In this document: piece after piece, positions 48,832 to 58,570 of the stretch | Layout: every line of letters starts with the position of its first letter | How positions within the stretch are numbered: the first letter of the stretch is position 1 | DNA from: Harmonia axyridis | Taxonomy: Eukaryota > Arthropoda > Insecta > Coleoptera > Coccinellidae | DNA length: 64,000 nucleotides | Direction of reading: 5' to 3' | NCBI RefSeq assembly: GCF_914767665.1 | Contig: NC_059505.1 | Span: 21,201,506-21,265,505, forward strand | Position numbers and translations under genes: made by a program | The notes under the pieces: model-generated | What the model was told of the DNA's origin: nothing | The model's database searches: none | The model's input: only the letters and a program-made list of their open reading frames with translations

Positions 48832-49837
48832 TAGAAATGGCAATTCCTTTCTTCTTTGAAAAATTTGGGAAAAATGCATAATCAAAATGTGAGAGTTATT
48901 ATCAGTCAATAGAAATAATACCTGAAAAAGAAACTGCATTCAATGTTTATTTTCAGTTTTGACAAATATTGAATTTACATAATCATTCGATAAGATCTAT
49001 GAAAAGACCTACAGTGAAATTTTCACTAGATAATTCTGATTCAGTGGAGGACAGCTGAATTAAAGCTTAATCGTGATGGTTCGTTACGTTATAGAGCAAG
49101 CTTGTAGCTCTGGGTTTTACTCAGAAGTAAATTGAACAGGGAAATATATATAGTAAATGAAATTTTGACAGATATTAGTTAAAAAAGATCAACAATTGAG
49201 CATTGTATTTACATAAAATCAAAAAATAACTTGCTAACTGTTGTTGCATTGTACGTGGATGACTTTTTTGTTTTAACAAATGTTAATTCTGAATGAATAT
49301 ATCTGATAGAAAATTTAAGTGATAATTTCATCATAAAGAATTCAGGGAAAGCTAAAAATGTTTAGGGATGAATATCACTAGAAATTATGAAAAAGGTAGT
49401 ATGGTAATTGTTTATATTCTTCAAGTATGTATTGCAATAATTCAGCATGTCTAATTGTAAACATATGAAAACTCCTTTGAAAACTTAATTGAAATTTGAT
49501 TCAACAAAAGAGAGTTGTAATGATGAACCATATAAGAAATTAATAGGTTTATTAACGTCTTTAGCAGTATTAACTAATCCTGATAAAGCATACTCTGTTA
49601 ATCTCTTGAGTCAATTTAATAATTATCTCATTATTGAACACTGAAAAAGTGCAAAATTCATTTCAAGATGCAAGTATAAAGTATTTTATACCTACATTGA
49701 ATTGCTGGAAAATTTATACCAATTTCGAAAGTAACTGCCATGTCAAAATTCTTCATATACTGAATGATCCTTCAAATTTTATTTCTGTTGTAACATTTTG
49801 ACTAGTAATTAAAGTGAAAAATTTGAACTGATTTTAT
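48832..49837. repeat. Block B, left part
   Basis: Matches 42,000-43,960 of block A in pieces: GAAATGGCAATTCCTTTCTT, TTGCATTCAATG-type and CTATGAAAAGACCTACAGTG stretches, the copia relic, and ATACTGAATGATCCTTCAAA near 49,757. It is cut at 49,841 by the gypsy element, and the homology resumes after 57,484. Confidence 0.8.
49190..49680 (+). pseudogene. Ty1/copia reverse transcriptase relic, block B
   Basis: Second copy of the relic at 42,990-43,510. LYVDDFFVLTNVNSE occurs near 49,250, keeping the more usual Val in the YVDD box. The NEPYKKLIGLL-like, YSVNLLSQFNN and IIEH parts follow near 49,520-49,650, where the HW Trp codon is now TGA. It has accumulated different stops from the first copy, consistent with decay after duplication. 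Confidence 0.75.
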
Positions 49838-49841
49838 ATAT
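49838..49841. other. Target site duplication ATAT (left)
   Basis: ATAT directly before the 5' LTR, repeated at 57,484-57,487 directly after the 3' LTR. Four-base TA-rich duplications are typical of env-bearing gypsy elements. Confidence 0.9.
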
Positions 49842-50156
49842 AATTACATAATATGAACCCTTACTAAATAAATAGATCCTTTCCTTCAATCCCATAAGAA
49901 CTACATATTACAATGTATCTAATTGCAGATTCAGCATTTCATCTTTATGAATAGCCCTTTGTTTCACTTGTTATTGAATTGTTATTCACCTAGGAATTTA
50001 GATAAGAAAATCTATAAAGGGGACTGAATCTGTGTACTCATTAAGAATTGATTGGTCATTCTTTAAGAATTGATTGTGAACTCACTAAGAACTGTTGTAT
50101 TCGAAATAAATCGTTTTGTTTTTAAAAACGAGGTTTTCCACCACAAAAACATAATT
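49842..50156 (+). repeat. 5' LTR of the gypsy element
   Basis: 315 bp with inverted ends AATTA/TAATT. It contains TATAAA at 50,013-50,018 followed by GGGGACTG, and AATAAA at 50,105-50,110. Reads the same as 57,169-57,483 by eye. Confidence 0.95.
50013..50018 (+). promoter_or_regulatory. TATA box in the 5' LTR
   Basis: TATAAAGG in the second half of the LTR, about 90 bp before the AATAAA. This is the most likely promoter for genomic and env RNA. Confidence 0.6.
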
Positions 50157-50174
50157 GGCGACGAGTTGATGGGA
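50156..50174 (+). promoter_or_regulatory. Primer binding site of the gypsy element
   Basis: TGGCGACGAGTTGATGGGA starts at the last base of the LTR. The TGGCGAC start has the expected complement of a tRNA ending in GTCGCCA. The tRNA cannot be named without a tRNA set. Confidence 0.75.
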
Positions 50175-50661
50175 TTGTGCCGTTCCTATTAAAGAAGAAA
50201 ATTTGGTGACATTGATTGTGCCATTCTTTCCTGCCAGAAGAAGAAGTTCCTGCAGTGATCCAAGAATCCAACTCAATCAACATCGATCTTCCCAGGACGT
50301 CGGTTTCAACCGTTCAGCACAACCGGACAGAGAGTAGAAAACCACCCAGAAGCCCTGATCACCTGAGTAGCGCCCCGTGACGACTTCACAGAATACAATT
50401 TGGTGAGCAAAATCCTTTCCAATCCTTTCTTCCCAGTTTACTTATTCTGGACAAAAAGAGTCATCCTTTTTAATAGTTTTGTGTGTAAAACTGTATCATA
50501 GTTTTTCCTAGGTTTCTTTAAAAAACCGACATAAGAGTTTTCCCTAGGTTACTCATTTAAAAAACCGATTACTATATTTTACTTTATTGCATTAATAATT
50601 AATCAAGATTACGTCAGTAAAGCATTTTAAAGGTAAAAAAGAGCGTAAAGAAAATAAAAAT
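50157..50661 (+). promoter_or_regulatory. Untranslated leader with candidate splice donors
   Basis: About 500 nt between the LTR and gag, with no coding frame. TTTG|GTGAGC has its GT at 50,403-50,404 and AAAG|GTAAAA has its GT at 50,633-50,634. Either is a plausible donor for the spliced env RNA. The first fits the consensus better. Confidence 0.5.
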
Positions 50662-51773
50662 ATGGCTCAAGAAAGAATAGATTTAACATTGCCAGAAAAA
50701 TTTGGAATGTTATTACCTAGATTTTCAGGAAAAGAAAATGAGTTGCATTCGTTCTTACGTAGCGCAGAACAATTTTTATTCATGTTTACAAATGAAGCCC
50801 AAATAATTAAAGATTATTGTTTCGCAGTTGTAAAATCGAAACTTACTGATCGTGCATTAGCAGAGGTATCTACTTCTGATATACCTAACAATTGGGACGT
50901 TCTTAAACGATTCTTAAATACGAAATTCGGAGATCAAATAAATTTAGATGTATTAATTCATCAATTGCAATTTTTAGCCAAGAAGACATGTTAAATTTCA
51001 TTGATAAAATAATATCGTTGAAAATTCGAATTAATTATAGAATAGATTCAGATCCTATGCCTGATCCAGAGAAATTAATCTATAAATCGAATATTTTAAA
51101 AATATGTAAAACAGTATTGATATCGAATTCCCCAATGGAATTACGAACTTATTTGATTACTAACAATGCATTTAACTTTGATAATACCGTAAACGCTGTA
51201 AAAGATTATTTATGTAATATGGCTCAGTATGAATTATTAGACAGAAGTCGAAATAAAAATCCTATACATAAAAATGTATCGAGAAATAATTATTCCGATC
51301 ATCGCAATAATACAAACAAATACAATCATTTTTCAAATAATAATTACCGAACGCAGCATTATGAAACGCAGCATAGATTCCCTTCGAGACCGATACAATT
51401 TACGCAACGTCAAGTAAATACTCATTATCCTACGCAACGTGAAACGTTTGGTGTTCCAAGTACGTCGAGAAATCAAAACGTTTTTAAACCGAATCCAAAT
51501 CAAAGAATAACTACCCCACCTGAAAGAATGTCAGTACAGACACGAGTTTATCCACAAAAAAGACCTAATTATTCAACCCAATATCAAAATAATCCCCAGA
51601 GAAAATTCTATAATAATAATGATAGAAGCCCTGATTTTCTCGTAGAAGAATAAACTAATATTGATATAAATCCTAATAAGAGAAATTCTTTCTCACAACC
51701 TTCTACATCGAAAAGTAACTTCTCAAATAAACAAAATTTTCAAGAAACAACCTTAGAAAACGAATTGACTTAA
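50662..51773 (+). pseudogene. gag: gag of the gypsy element, interrupted
   Basis: Starts at the ATG at 50,662 (MAQERIDLTLPEKFGMLLPR). The first 110 codons end at 50,994 because of a one-base shift near 50,980-50,988. The continuing frame from 50,988 runs to a TAA at 51,651, which is in frame with a further 39 codons before the natural-looking TAA at 51,771. The second half is rich in Asn, Arg, Gln and Pro, a basic RNA-binding tail without CCHC knuckles, as is usual for env-bearing gypsy Gag. It would have formed the particle and packaged RNA. Two lesions make this copy unable to make full-length Gag. Confidence 0.85.
51734..51740 (+). promoter_or_regulatory. Programmed minus-one frameshift heptamer A-AAT-TTT
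   Basis: The heptamer lies exactly in the X-XXY-YYZ register of the gag frame, 30 nt before the gag stop at 51,771. The minus-one frame is open from here straight into the protease region. This matches the gag-pol frameshift strategy of gypsy-group elements. Confidence 0.8.
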
Positions 51774-52370
51774 ATTCTACTTTAGATAATACTAATCAGT
51801 TACCATTTATTGAATTTAAAAACCCTAGATGTAAGTTATTAATTGATAGTGGTTGCTCAGTTTGTTTGATTGATCCTAAATTTGCATACAATTATTTCCC
51901 TGAAAATATTTTCAATGAATCAACTACATTAACTGCTTGCATGAGACAAGAAACTTCGAATGAAAAAGTATCGTTACCATTGTTTTCTGAATTTAGACTA
52001 AACGATTTTCATCCTTTCATTCTTTATAAATTTCATAAGAATTATGACGGACTTATAGGAGCAGATTTCTTAAATAAGTATGGATTAATGTTAGATTTCA
52101 AAAATCAAATTTTAAAAAATGAATTTTGTCAAGTTCCTTTTGAATATCAACAAGTTTGTCAAAATCCTATCAAAATACCAGTGGACCTTAGCCATCTGGA
52201 ATCCAAAATAAGTAATCAATTAATGAAAATTTTACAAACAAACAAAGATGCAATTCAATTCGGGGTCAACCCTTAAACTTTTCCAATAAAATTAAACATA
52301 AAATTCGAACGATAGATGAAGTTCCCGTTCATTGTAAGATTTATCGATACCCTGAAGTACATTGAGAGGA
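51740..52370 (+). pseudogene. pol: pol, protease part and linker, interrupted
   Basis: Read in the minus-one frame after the slip site. The aspartic protease signature LLIDSGCSVCLI lies at about 51,835-51,870 and GLIGADFLNKYGL near 52,050. The frame meets a TAA at 52,274. Homology continues in another frame (KLNIKF, EVPVHCKIYRYP), so there is a one-base shift near 52,265-52,280. That continuing frame has a TGA at 52,363-52,365 just before the RT region. The enzyme would have matured Gag-Pol. Confidence 0.82.
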
Positions 52371-52392
52371 AATTAAGAAACAAATTGATGAG

Positions 52393-54513
52393 ATGTTAGA
52401 AAAGAAAATTATTAGACCAAGTATTTCACCATGGTCCTTTCCTGTTGTTGTAGTTCCAAAGAAACAAGATTTATCACAAAAACAAAAATGGCGTATAGCA
52501 ATTGATTACAGAAAATTAAATGAAAAAACTATTGATGATAAATACCCTTTACCGCAAATCGATGCAATTTTAGATAAGTTAGGAAAAAAGAAATATTTTA
52601 CAACGCTCGATTTAGCGTCCGGTTTCCATCAAATTGAATTAGATAGTGACTCTATAGAAAAGACCGCCTTTACAATTGAAAATGGTCATTATGAATTTTT
52701 ACGAATGCCATTCGGATTAAAAAATGCCCCTGCTTCTTTTCAAAGATTAATGAATATAGTATTGAGAAATTATATTGGAAAAAACTGTTATGTTTATATG
52801 GATGATGTTGTTATTTTCTCAGATTCAATAGAACAACACTTAGCAGACATCCATAATATTCTTGAAGTATTTAAAGAAGATAATTTGAAAATACAATTGG
52901 ACAAATGTCATTTTTTCAAAACTGAAATAGAATTTCTAGGTCATATTATAACTCCAGAAGGAATTAAACCTAACCCTAATAAATTAACTGTTGTGAATAA
53001 ATTCCCAATTCCAAAAACTCAAAAAGAAATCAAATCATTTCTTGGTTTAGTCGGATATTATAGGAAATTTATACCTAACTTTGCAAAAATTACCAAACCC
53101 CTTACAAATTGCTTGAAGAAAAATTCTAAAATCAATATAAATGATCCAAAATATGTTGAAGCCTTTGAAGTATGTAAACAAAATTTATTAAACCATCCTA
53201 TATTGCGATATCCTGATTTCAAAGAACCCTTTGTTTTAACTACAGATGCATCCGGATATGCAGTAGGTTCAGTATTATCTCAAGGTCAACCGCCCAATGA
53301 TCTTCCGATTGCTTTCGCGAGTAGAACTTTAAATGAAGCGGAATCCCGATACAGTGTGATCGAAAAAGAATTATTATCGATTGTATGGTCGTGTAAACAT
53401 TTTAGGCCCTATTTGTACGGAAAAAAATTTACAATTTATACAGATCATAAACCTTTAATTTGGCTATTTTCTTTAAAAGAACCTAATTCGAGACTAATGA
53501 GATGGCGAATAAAACTTGAAGAATTTGATTATGAAATAAAATATAGAAAAGGCTCACAGAACAATGCAGATGCATTAAGTAGAATTATTATTGATCCAAC
53601 TAGTGAATTAACATACCAAAATGTTTTAACTTTTAATAAAAATGACAATATCAAAAATTACGTGAATATTAGAGAAAAAGAAGGTAACTTATTTGAATCC
53701 CCTGAAAATTGCGCCCTAGCACATTGTGTATCACAAGATTTTAAAATGAATAAAGGAATAGCGTTAGAATTTAAAAATAAATATGGTGGAATAGGAAAAC
53801 TGAAGAATCAAAATAAATTAGTTGGCGAAGTTGCCACAATCCGAGAAGATAATAGGAATATTTATTATTTAATTACAAAAAAATGTCATTATGAAAAACC
53901 TGAATATGAAACAGTTTTTCAGTCACTTTTAAATCTTAGAAAAATATGCGATATTAATGACGATAGATTTTTAGCTTTACCACGAATTGCATGTGGATTA
54001 GATCGACTAGAATGGTCAATTATTTTAAAAATGTTAAAATATATCTTTGGTGAATCCAATATAAACGTGATTATTTACCATTTACCAACACATACAAATG
54101 AGAATTTAATTGAGTGTAATGGAATAGATGATGATCTTATTTCAATTGCAAATCAGATAACAGACGAAGAGTTAGATGAATGCTTAAATCTTTTAAACTC
54201 CGCAGACGAAAATAGTGAACAAGATGAAAATATAATTGACTTTGAAACTCAAAATGTTATTATTCATGACGATATAACTATTCATAGCAATATTGAAAAT
54301 CCAATTTTCGAAATACCTTATACCGAAAGAAGTATTAACTCATCTAATTTACAAATAATATTCAAAACTGCATCTAATTATAATGTTACAAAAATTAAAC
54401 TATTCGGAGAAAAACTCAGATTTATTGTTTCCATAAATTCAATCGAAAGCGATTTATACAAATTTATTAAAGAATATATTAAACCAAAAAGGTTCTTATA
54501 CATTATTTTTTAA
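52393..54513 (+). CDS. pol: pol, reverse transcriptase and RNase H region (open part)
   Basis: 706 codons open. The RT palm begins MLEKKIIRPSISPWSFPVVV and shows WRIAIDYRKLNEKT, LDLASGFHQIEL, LRMPFGLKNAPASFQ and the catalytic YMDD near residue 136. The connection has FLGLVGYYRKFIP. RNase H shows TTDASGYAVGSVLSQ near 300, SRYSVIEKELLSIVW and YTDHKPLIWL. After NADALSRI the last 300 residues are a less conserved tether toward integrase. The ATG is only the first in the open stretch, since in life this is one part of Gag-Pol. The frame ends at a T-run (54,505-54,513), where a one-base shift separates it from the integrase frame. All visible catalytic residues of RT and RNase H are present. Confidence 0.92.
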   Translation: MLEKKIIRPSISPWSFPVVVVPKKQDLSQKQKWRIAIDYRKLNEKTIDDKYPLPQIDAILDKLGKKKYFTTLDLASGFHQIELDSDSIEKTAFTIENGHYEFLRMPFGLKNAPASFQRLMNIVLRNYIGKNCYVYMDDVVIFSDSIEQHLADIHNILEVFKEDNLKIQLDKCHFFKTEIEFLGHIITPEGIKPNPNKLTVVNKFPIPKTQKEIKSFLGLVGYYRKFIPNFAKITKPLTNCLKKNSKININDPKYVEAFEVCKQNLLNHPILRYPDFKEPFVLTTDASGYAVGSVLSQGQPPNDLPIAFASRTLNEAESRYSVIEKELLSIVWSCKHFRPYLYGKKFTIYTDHKPLIWLFSLKEPNSRLMRWRIKLEEFDYEIKYRKGSQNNADALSRIIIDPTSELTYQNVLTFNKNDNIKNYVNIREKEGNLFESPENCALAHCVSQDFKMNKGIALEFKNKYGGIGKLKNQNKLVGEVATIREDNRNIYYLITKKCHYEKPEYETVFQSLLNLRKICDINDDRFLALPRIACGLDRLEWSIILKMLKYIFGESNINVIIYHLPTHTNENLIECNGIDDDLISIANQITDEELDECLNLLNSADENSEQDENIIDFETQNVIIHDDITIHSNIENPIFEIPYTERSINSSNLQIIFKTASNYNVTKIKLFGEKLRFIVSINSIESDLYKFIKEYIKPKRFLYIIF

Positions 54514-55612
54514 GTCACCAGAATTAGAAAAACCGCTTATACGAATTTTGCAAGAGAAATTCGACTATAAGAGTTTTGATTTAAAAATTTCAAGAATCTT
54601 GTTAGAAGACGTTGAAGACATAGATGAAAGACAACTTAGAATCACTCAGTATCATGAAACTAAAACGATACATCGAGGATTAAGAGAAAATCTTATTAGT
54701 TTGAAACGGAAATTTTATTGGCCGAATATGAATAAAGATGTTCAAAATTATATAAATTCCTGTGAATATTGCCAGAAAAGCAAATATGAAAGAACTCCAA
54801 TTCAATTACAATATAAATCTAATCCTGTTGGTTCTAAACCCTTTTCTCATCTTTATTGTGATACAATACGATTTGGTCAAACATACTGTTTAAGTATAAT
54901 AGATTCATTTTCTAGATTTGGACAATGTTATCCATTACTTCAAAAGAACGGATTAGAAATTGTAGACAAATTAATAATTTATTTCAGCCATTATGGTATA
55001 CCTAATAGAATAACATGTGACAACGGAATTGAATTTAAAAATAATGTTGTACAAGATCTTTGTAAAGTGCATAAAATCGAAATTCATTACATTACAAATT
55101 ACAACCCAAATTCGAATGCTTTAGTGGAACGATTTCATTCAACACTTATAGAACAATTACGAACTATTGAAGGTAAAAACAGTACTTTTCAAAATAAATT
55201 AGCTCAAGCTTTATTAAGCTATAATAATTCAAATCACTCAAGTTTAGAAATGACCCCCATGCAAATTATTAAGGCAGACTTAAATTACTCATTACCTATT
55301 GAACGTACGCATAACGAACAAGTTCAAAATTATGTAGAAAATTATATTGAAAATTTGAATGACATCACGAAACAAATAGAAAAACAACGTGATAAACAAT
55401 TAAATCGATTAGAAAAAACGAATTATAAGAGACGTGCGAAAGAAGATCACCCTCTTAATAAAAACCCGACTTATATCAAAGCCCCAATCACACGAAAACT
55501 TGATCCTGCATTCAAAAAGATAGATGCGAAAGAAATTGATTCTCATCGTATTCAAGACGATAAAAATAAACATATTTATCATAAAAAAATATTGAAACAA
55601 CGAAAAACATAA
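54514..55612 (+). CDS. pol: pol, integrase region
   Basis: The frame is open from just after the T-run, with no ATG of its own, and ends at TAA 55,610-55,612. The HHCC zinc domain is seen as YHETKTIHRGLRENLI, then FYWPNMNKDV and CEYCQKSKYE. The catalytic core has Asp in LYCDTIRFGQ, Asp in RITCDNGIEFKNN and Glu in NALVERFHSTLIEQLR, the D,D35E pattern. The C-terminus is basic (NRLEKTNYKRRAKEDHP). No chromodomain is visible, in line with env-bearing gypsy elements. It would insert the cDNA into the host genome. It is separated from RT by one frameshift. Confidence 0.9.
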
Positions 55613-55640
55613 GTTTTAAATTTTATTTGCAGATTCAAAA
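55613..55640 (+). promoter_or_regulatory. Splice acceptor before env
   Basis: TTTTAAATTTTATTTGCAG is a pyrimidine-rich tract ending in AG at 55,631-55,632, eight bases before the env ATG. Env of gypsy-type elements is made from a spliced RNA, and this site is placed exactly for that. Confidence 0.75.
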
Positions 55641-57194
55641 ATGGACCAAACAAATGGTATACTACTTACTCTAATAATGATAATCCTATGGACAAAAATA
55701 AGTATCATAATAAACGCACTCGAAATCATTCCCTTAGAAAATAATATATTACCCGTTTTATTAGGAAAAGCCTATGTTACGAATAAGAATCTACAATTGA
55801 TTTATCATATTGATTTAAATAGGATAGAGGAAATAATTTTCAAATATCAAAAGGAAATTGAAAATTTGAAAGACCAAAAATTAGGTTTTGCTCAGACAGC
55901 AAATTATAAATATTTACAACATTCAAATGATATAAACTTTAAAGCCCTTGAAGAGATTCTTAATAAGAGTATTAAAACTGAAAGAGGATTAGTTAATCTT
56001 GGTGGTAAAATTTCAAAAATATTATTCGGAACGTTAGATTCAGACGATGAAGAATTATATCGAAACTATTTTAATAGCATACAGAAAAATGAGAAAACGC
56101 TCATGAAAAATCAGAAGCAAATAGCTACTGTTGTAAACGATCTGAAAAATAAGTATATCACTAAATTCAAAAATATGAATGAAAATCTGAAACTATTACA
56201 AATTGTTCCAGAGTTACGTGAGGTAGAGCAAATGCATCTCATGACATTTGAAATTAAAGATATTAAAAATACCCTTGATGAAATTCAAACAGCAATAAGT
56301 TTTGCAAGATTACACCTTTTACACGAATCTATTTTACCTTATGCTAAATTTGTCGAATTAATCAAGAATGTCACAATAATACCTGTTCATCACCTTAAAG
56401 ACTATTATCAATTATGTCATACTAAGATTATTTTTCAAAACAAAATATTACTCTTTTTGATTTCAATTCCCACTGTTTATCAGAAAGGCTATGATCTATA
56501 CAAGTTTTACTTCCTACCTCAGAATAATTTAACCATTTCCCATACCAATCCCTATATGCTCGCTCAAGAAGAATTATTGGAATGGTCAACTTCAACAAAT
56601 AATTGTCATCCCGTGGAAGAAGATTTCTTATGTGATCAAGAATCATTAAATAAACCCCTAGAATGTCTCAGGAACATATTGAAAAATCATACAGAAAATT
56701 GTCCTAGAATTAAAACTACTTCACATTCAGACATCAGATTGTTAGAAGATGGAAGTATTCTATCGATAGACAACGTGAAAGTTCAAGAGAAATGCCCTCA
56801 ACAAATTAAATATTATTTTACTCCCTCGATGGCACTCCTCCATTCAAAATGTGAAATAAGCAACCTACAGAAAGAGATTTTCCCTCTAACCACCATAAAT
56901 GAAGAAAAATACATTATTCTACCCAAACAGACCCATTTTATGAAGAATAATTCCAAAGAAGAAAATATCGAGAATGAAGATATTCCAGACATCGTCTTAG
57001 AAGACTTAGACCAGTGGAATCTTCAACCCATAGGAATAACTTTTACATTTATTTTAATAATATTTATAATAATAATTATTATTGCTTTTGCTTTTAGATA
57101 TTTCAAAAGAAATGTATTTTTAAAAGCTACACCTCAGCAAGGTGATACCTTTTTCCAAGAAGGGGAGGAATTACATAATATGAACCCTTACTAA
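55641..57194 (+). CDS. env: env-like membrane glycoprotein
   Basis: 517 codons open from ATG 55,641 to a TAA at 57,192, 26 bases inside the 3' LTR. Residues 7-26 are hydrophobic, a signal peptide. Around 111-135 a basic KTER is followed by a Gly-rich hydrophobic stretch and ILFGTLDSDDEE, the layout of the cleavage and fusion-peptide region in the baculovirus-F-like Env of errantiviruses. The middle contains a heptad-rich helix (about 140-230) and several Cys (CHTK, NNCHPVEEDFLCDQ, LECL, CPQQ). Residues about 464-488 (IGITFTFILIIFIIIIIIAF) are a transmembrane anchor with a short cytoplasmic tail. By family it would mediate membrane fusion and spread between cells. Function in this copy is not shown. 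Confidence 0.85.
   Translation: MDQTNGILLTLIMIILWTKISIIINALEIIPLENNILPVLLGKAYVTNKNLQLIYHIDLNRIEEIIFKYQKEIENLKDQKLGFAQTANYKYLQHSNDINFKALEEILNKSIKTERGLVNLGGKISKILFGTLDSDDEELYRNYFNSIQKNEKTLMKNQKQIATVVNDLKNKYITKFKNMNENLKLLQIVPELREVEQMHLMTFEIKDIKNTLDEIQTAISFARLHLLHESILPYAKFVELIKNVTIIPVHHLKDYYQLCHTKIIFQNKILLFLISIPTVYQKGYDLYKFYFLPQNNLTISHTNPYMLAQEELLEWSTSTNNCHPVEEDFLCDQESLNKPLECLRNILKNHTENCPRIKTTSHSDIRLLEDGSILSIDNVKVQEKCPQQIKYYFTPSMALLHSKCEISNLQKEIFPLTTINEEKYIILPKQTHFMKNNSKEENIENEDIPDIVLEDLDQWNLQPIGITFTFILIIFIIIIIIAFAFRYFKRNVFLKATPQQGDTFFQEGEELHNMNPY
57157..57168 (+). promoter_or_regulatory. Polypurine tract
   Basis: AAGAAGGGGAGG immediately before the 3' LTR, the plus-strand primer site. It lies inside the env coding frame. 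Confidence 0.85.
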
Positions 57195-57483
57195 ATAAAT
57201 AGATCCTTTCCTTCAATCCCATAAGAACTACATATTACAATGTATCTAATTGCAGATTCAGCATTTCATCTTTATGAATAGCCCTTTGTTTCACTTGTTA
57301 TTGAATTGTTATTCACCTAGGAATTTAGATAAGAAAATCTATAAAGGGGACTGAATCTGTGTACTCATTAAGAATTGATTGGTCATTCTTTAAGAATTGA
57401 TTGTGAACTCACTAAGAACTGTTGTATTCGAAATAAATCGTTTTGTTTTTAAAAACGAGGTTTTCCACCACAAAAACATAATT
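57169..57483 (+). repeat. 3' LTR of the gypsy element
   Basis: 315 bp, no difference from the 5' LTR seen by eye. AATAAA at 57,432-57,437 would serve as polyadenylation signal. Followed by the ATAT duplication. Confidence 0.95.
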
Positions 57484-57487
57484 ATAT
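57484..57487. other. Target site duplication ATAT (right)
   Basis: Perfect partner of 49,838-49,841. Confidence 0.9.
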
Positions 57488-58570
57488 GTATATAGTATAG
57501 CTATAAATGAACAACCTGAAAAGAGACAGAATGAATAGACTTGCCTTTCGAATACCCATGGCTTATGTTACCTCATAAGCAAATTTAATATCTAGGTAGA
57601 ACCTTTTTGAGAAATCAGGTTATAAGTTTGAGAGTCTCTTAATTTCCAAGGTTTCAGTTGAACGACAAATAATATTATGATAATATAACAGGGTATATAT
57701 GGTTGAAATTATTCGTATGAAAGATTTCACAACGATTTGATTTCTTCATTATAAATTCAACAGCACTGCACTCAAATTCTTCAAAAACTGATAGGTCACT
57801 TATATTTTTGCACTCTTCAGTCGTAAAAGTGTATATTTTAGATATTCCAAAAACACATGGAAATTTTTGAATGTCATCTGACTAACTTGGCCCTTTTTCC
57901 AGTAATAAAGCCAATTGTGAATTATCTATAAGGAGTTTTTCTATCTGTTTAATACATGATCAGATGAAGCTTCTGTTCTCTTTTGTAGTTCCATCTTCTG
58001 TCGCAATAGATTCAAATTCTCACGAAAGAGAATGTAGTTTTATAGTTTGTGGAAAATAAACAAAAAATTCCTGAAATAAAGTAACATTCATATCCAATTG
58101 AATGATACAAACACTTAAAACAAACCTGAATTGAGGAAAATGCATTCGATGATATCAATGTTCATTTCCAAATTTTGACAAATATCTATCGAATTTTCGA
58201 TTCGCCGAAAACTTTGCATTTTATCTGTCGGCATTTATTTAAATATTGAATAACAATTTTGGAAACTGCAAACTTTTTCAAGAACTTTCATATATCGAAA
58301 TGGAATATTTATTATTAACATGACACTGACAGCCAAATTGTCCACAGATACCACAGAAATATGGGACTTGAAATGTCAAAATGATCCGAAACACCCCGTA
58401 TACTCGAAAACCGCGGGGAGAATCGAAGGTTTGGGATTTTTCCCGGGATCTCCAGACGATTTTGAGGGGGGTCTTATTCTTGTCATTTTTGCTCTAGATG
58501 GTCCCGTTTGGGCTGTGATTTTACGTTTAAAGTTTGACGTATATGTGCAAGCGGTTTTATATATACTTAG
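57488..58570. repeat. Block B, right part
   Basis: Matches block A 44,125-45,132: TACCCATGGCTTATGTTACC, TTTTGAGAAATCAGGTTATA, AGCTTCTGTTCTCTTTTGTA, and the 150-bp leader of repeat X at 58,420-58,570. An insertion of about 115 bp (58,305-58,420) is absent from block A and ends in CGAAACACCCCGTATAC, a motif seen at ends of insect DNA transposons. Confidence 0.8.

Larger units (their letters stand above)
49842..57483 (+). mobile_element. Gypsy-type LTR retrotransposon with env (errantivirus-like), 7,642 bp
   Basis: Two 315-bp LTRs beginning AATTACATAA and ending ACATAATT flank a complete set of parts: PBS, gag, protease, RT, RNase H, integrase, env and polypurine tract, with ATAT target duplications. 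The gag-pro-RT-RH-IN-env order is that of insect Metaviridae with an envelope gene. The LTRs read as identical, which means recent insertion. gag has one frameshift and one nonsense codon. pol has two frameshifts and one nonsense codon. env is open. It landed in block B of the segmental duplication. Confidence 0.96.
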
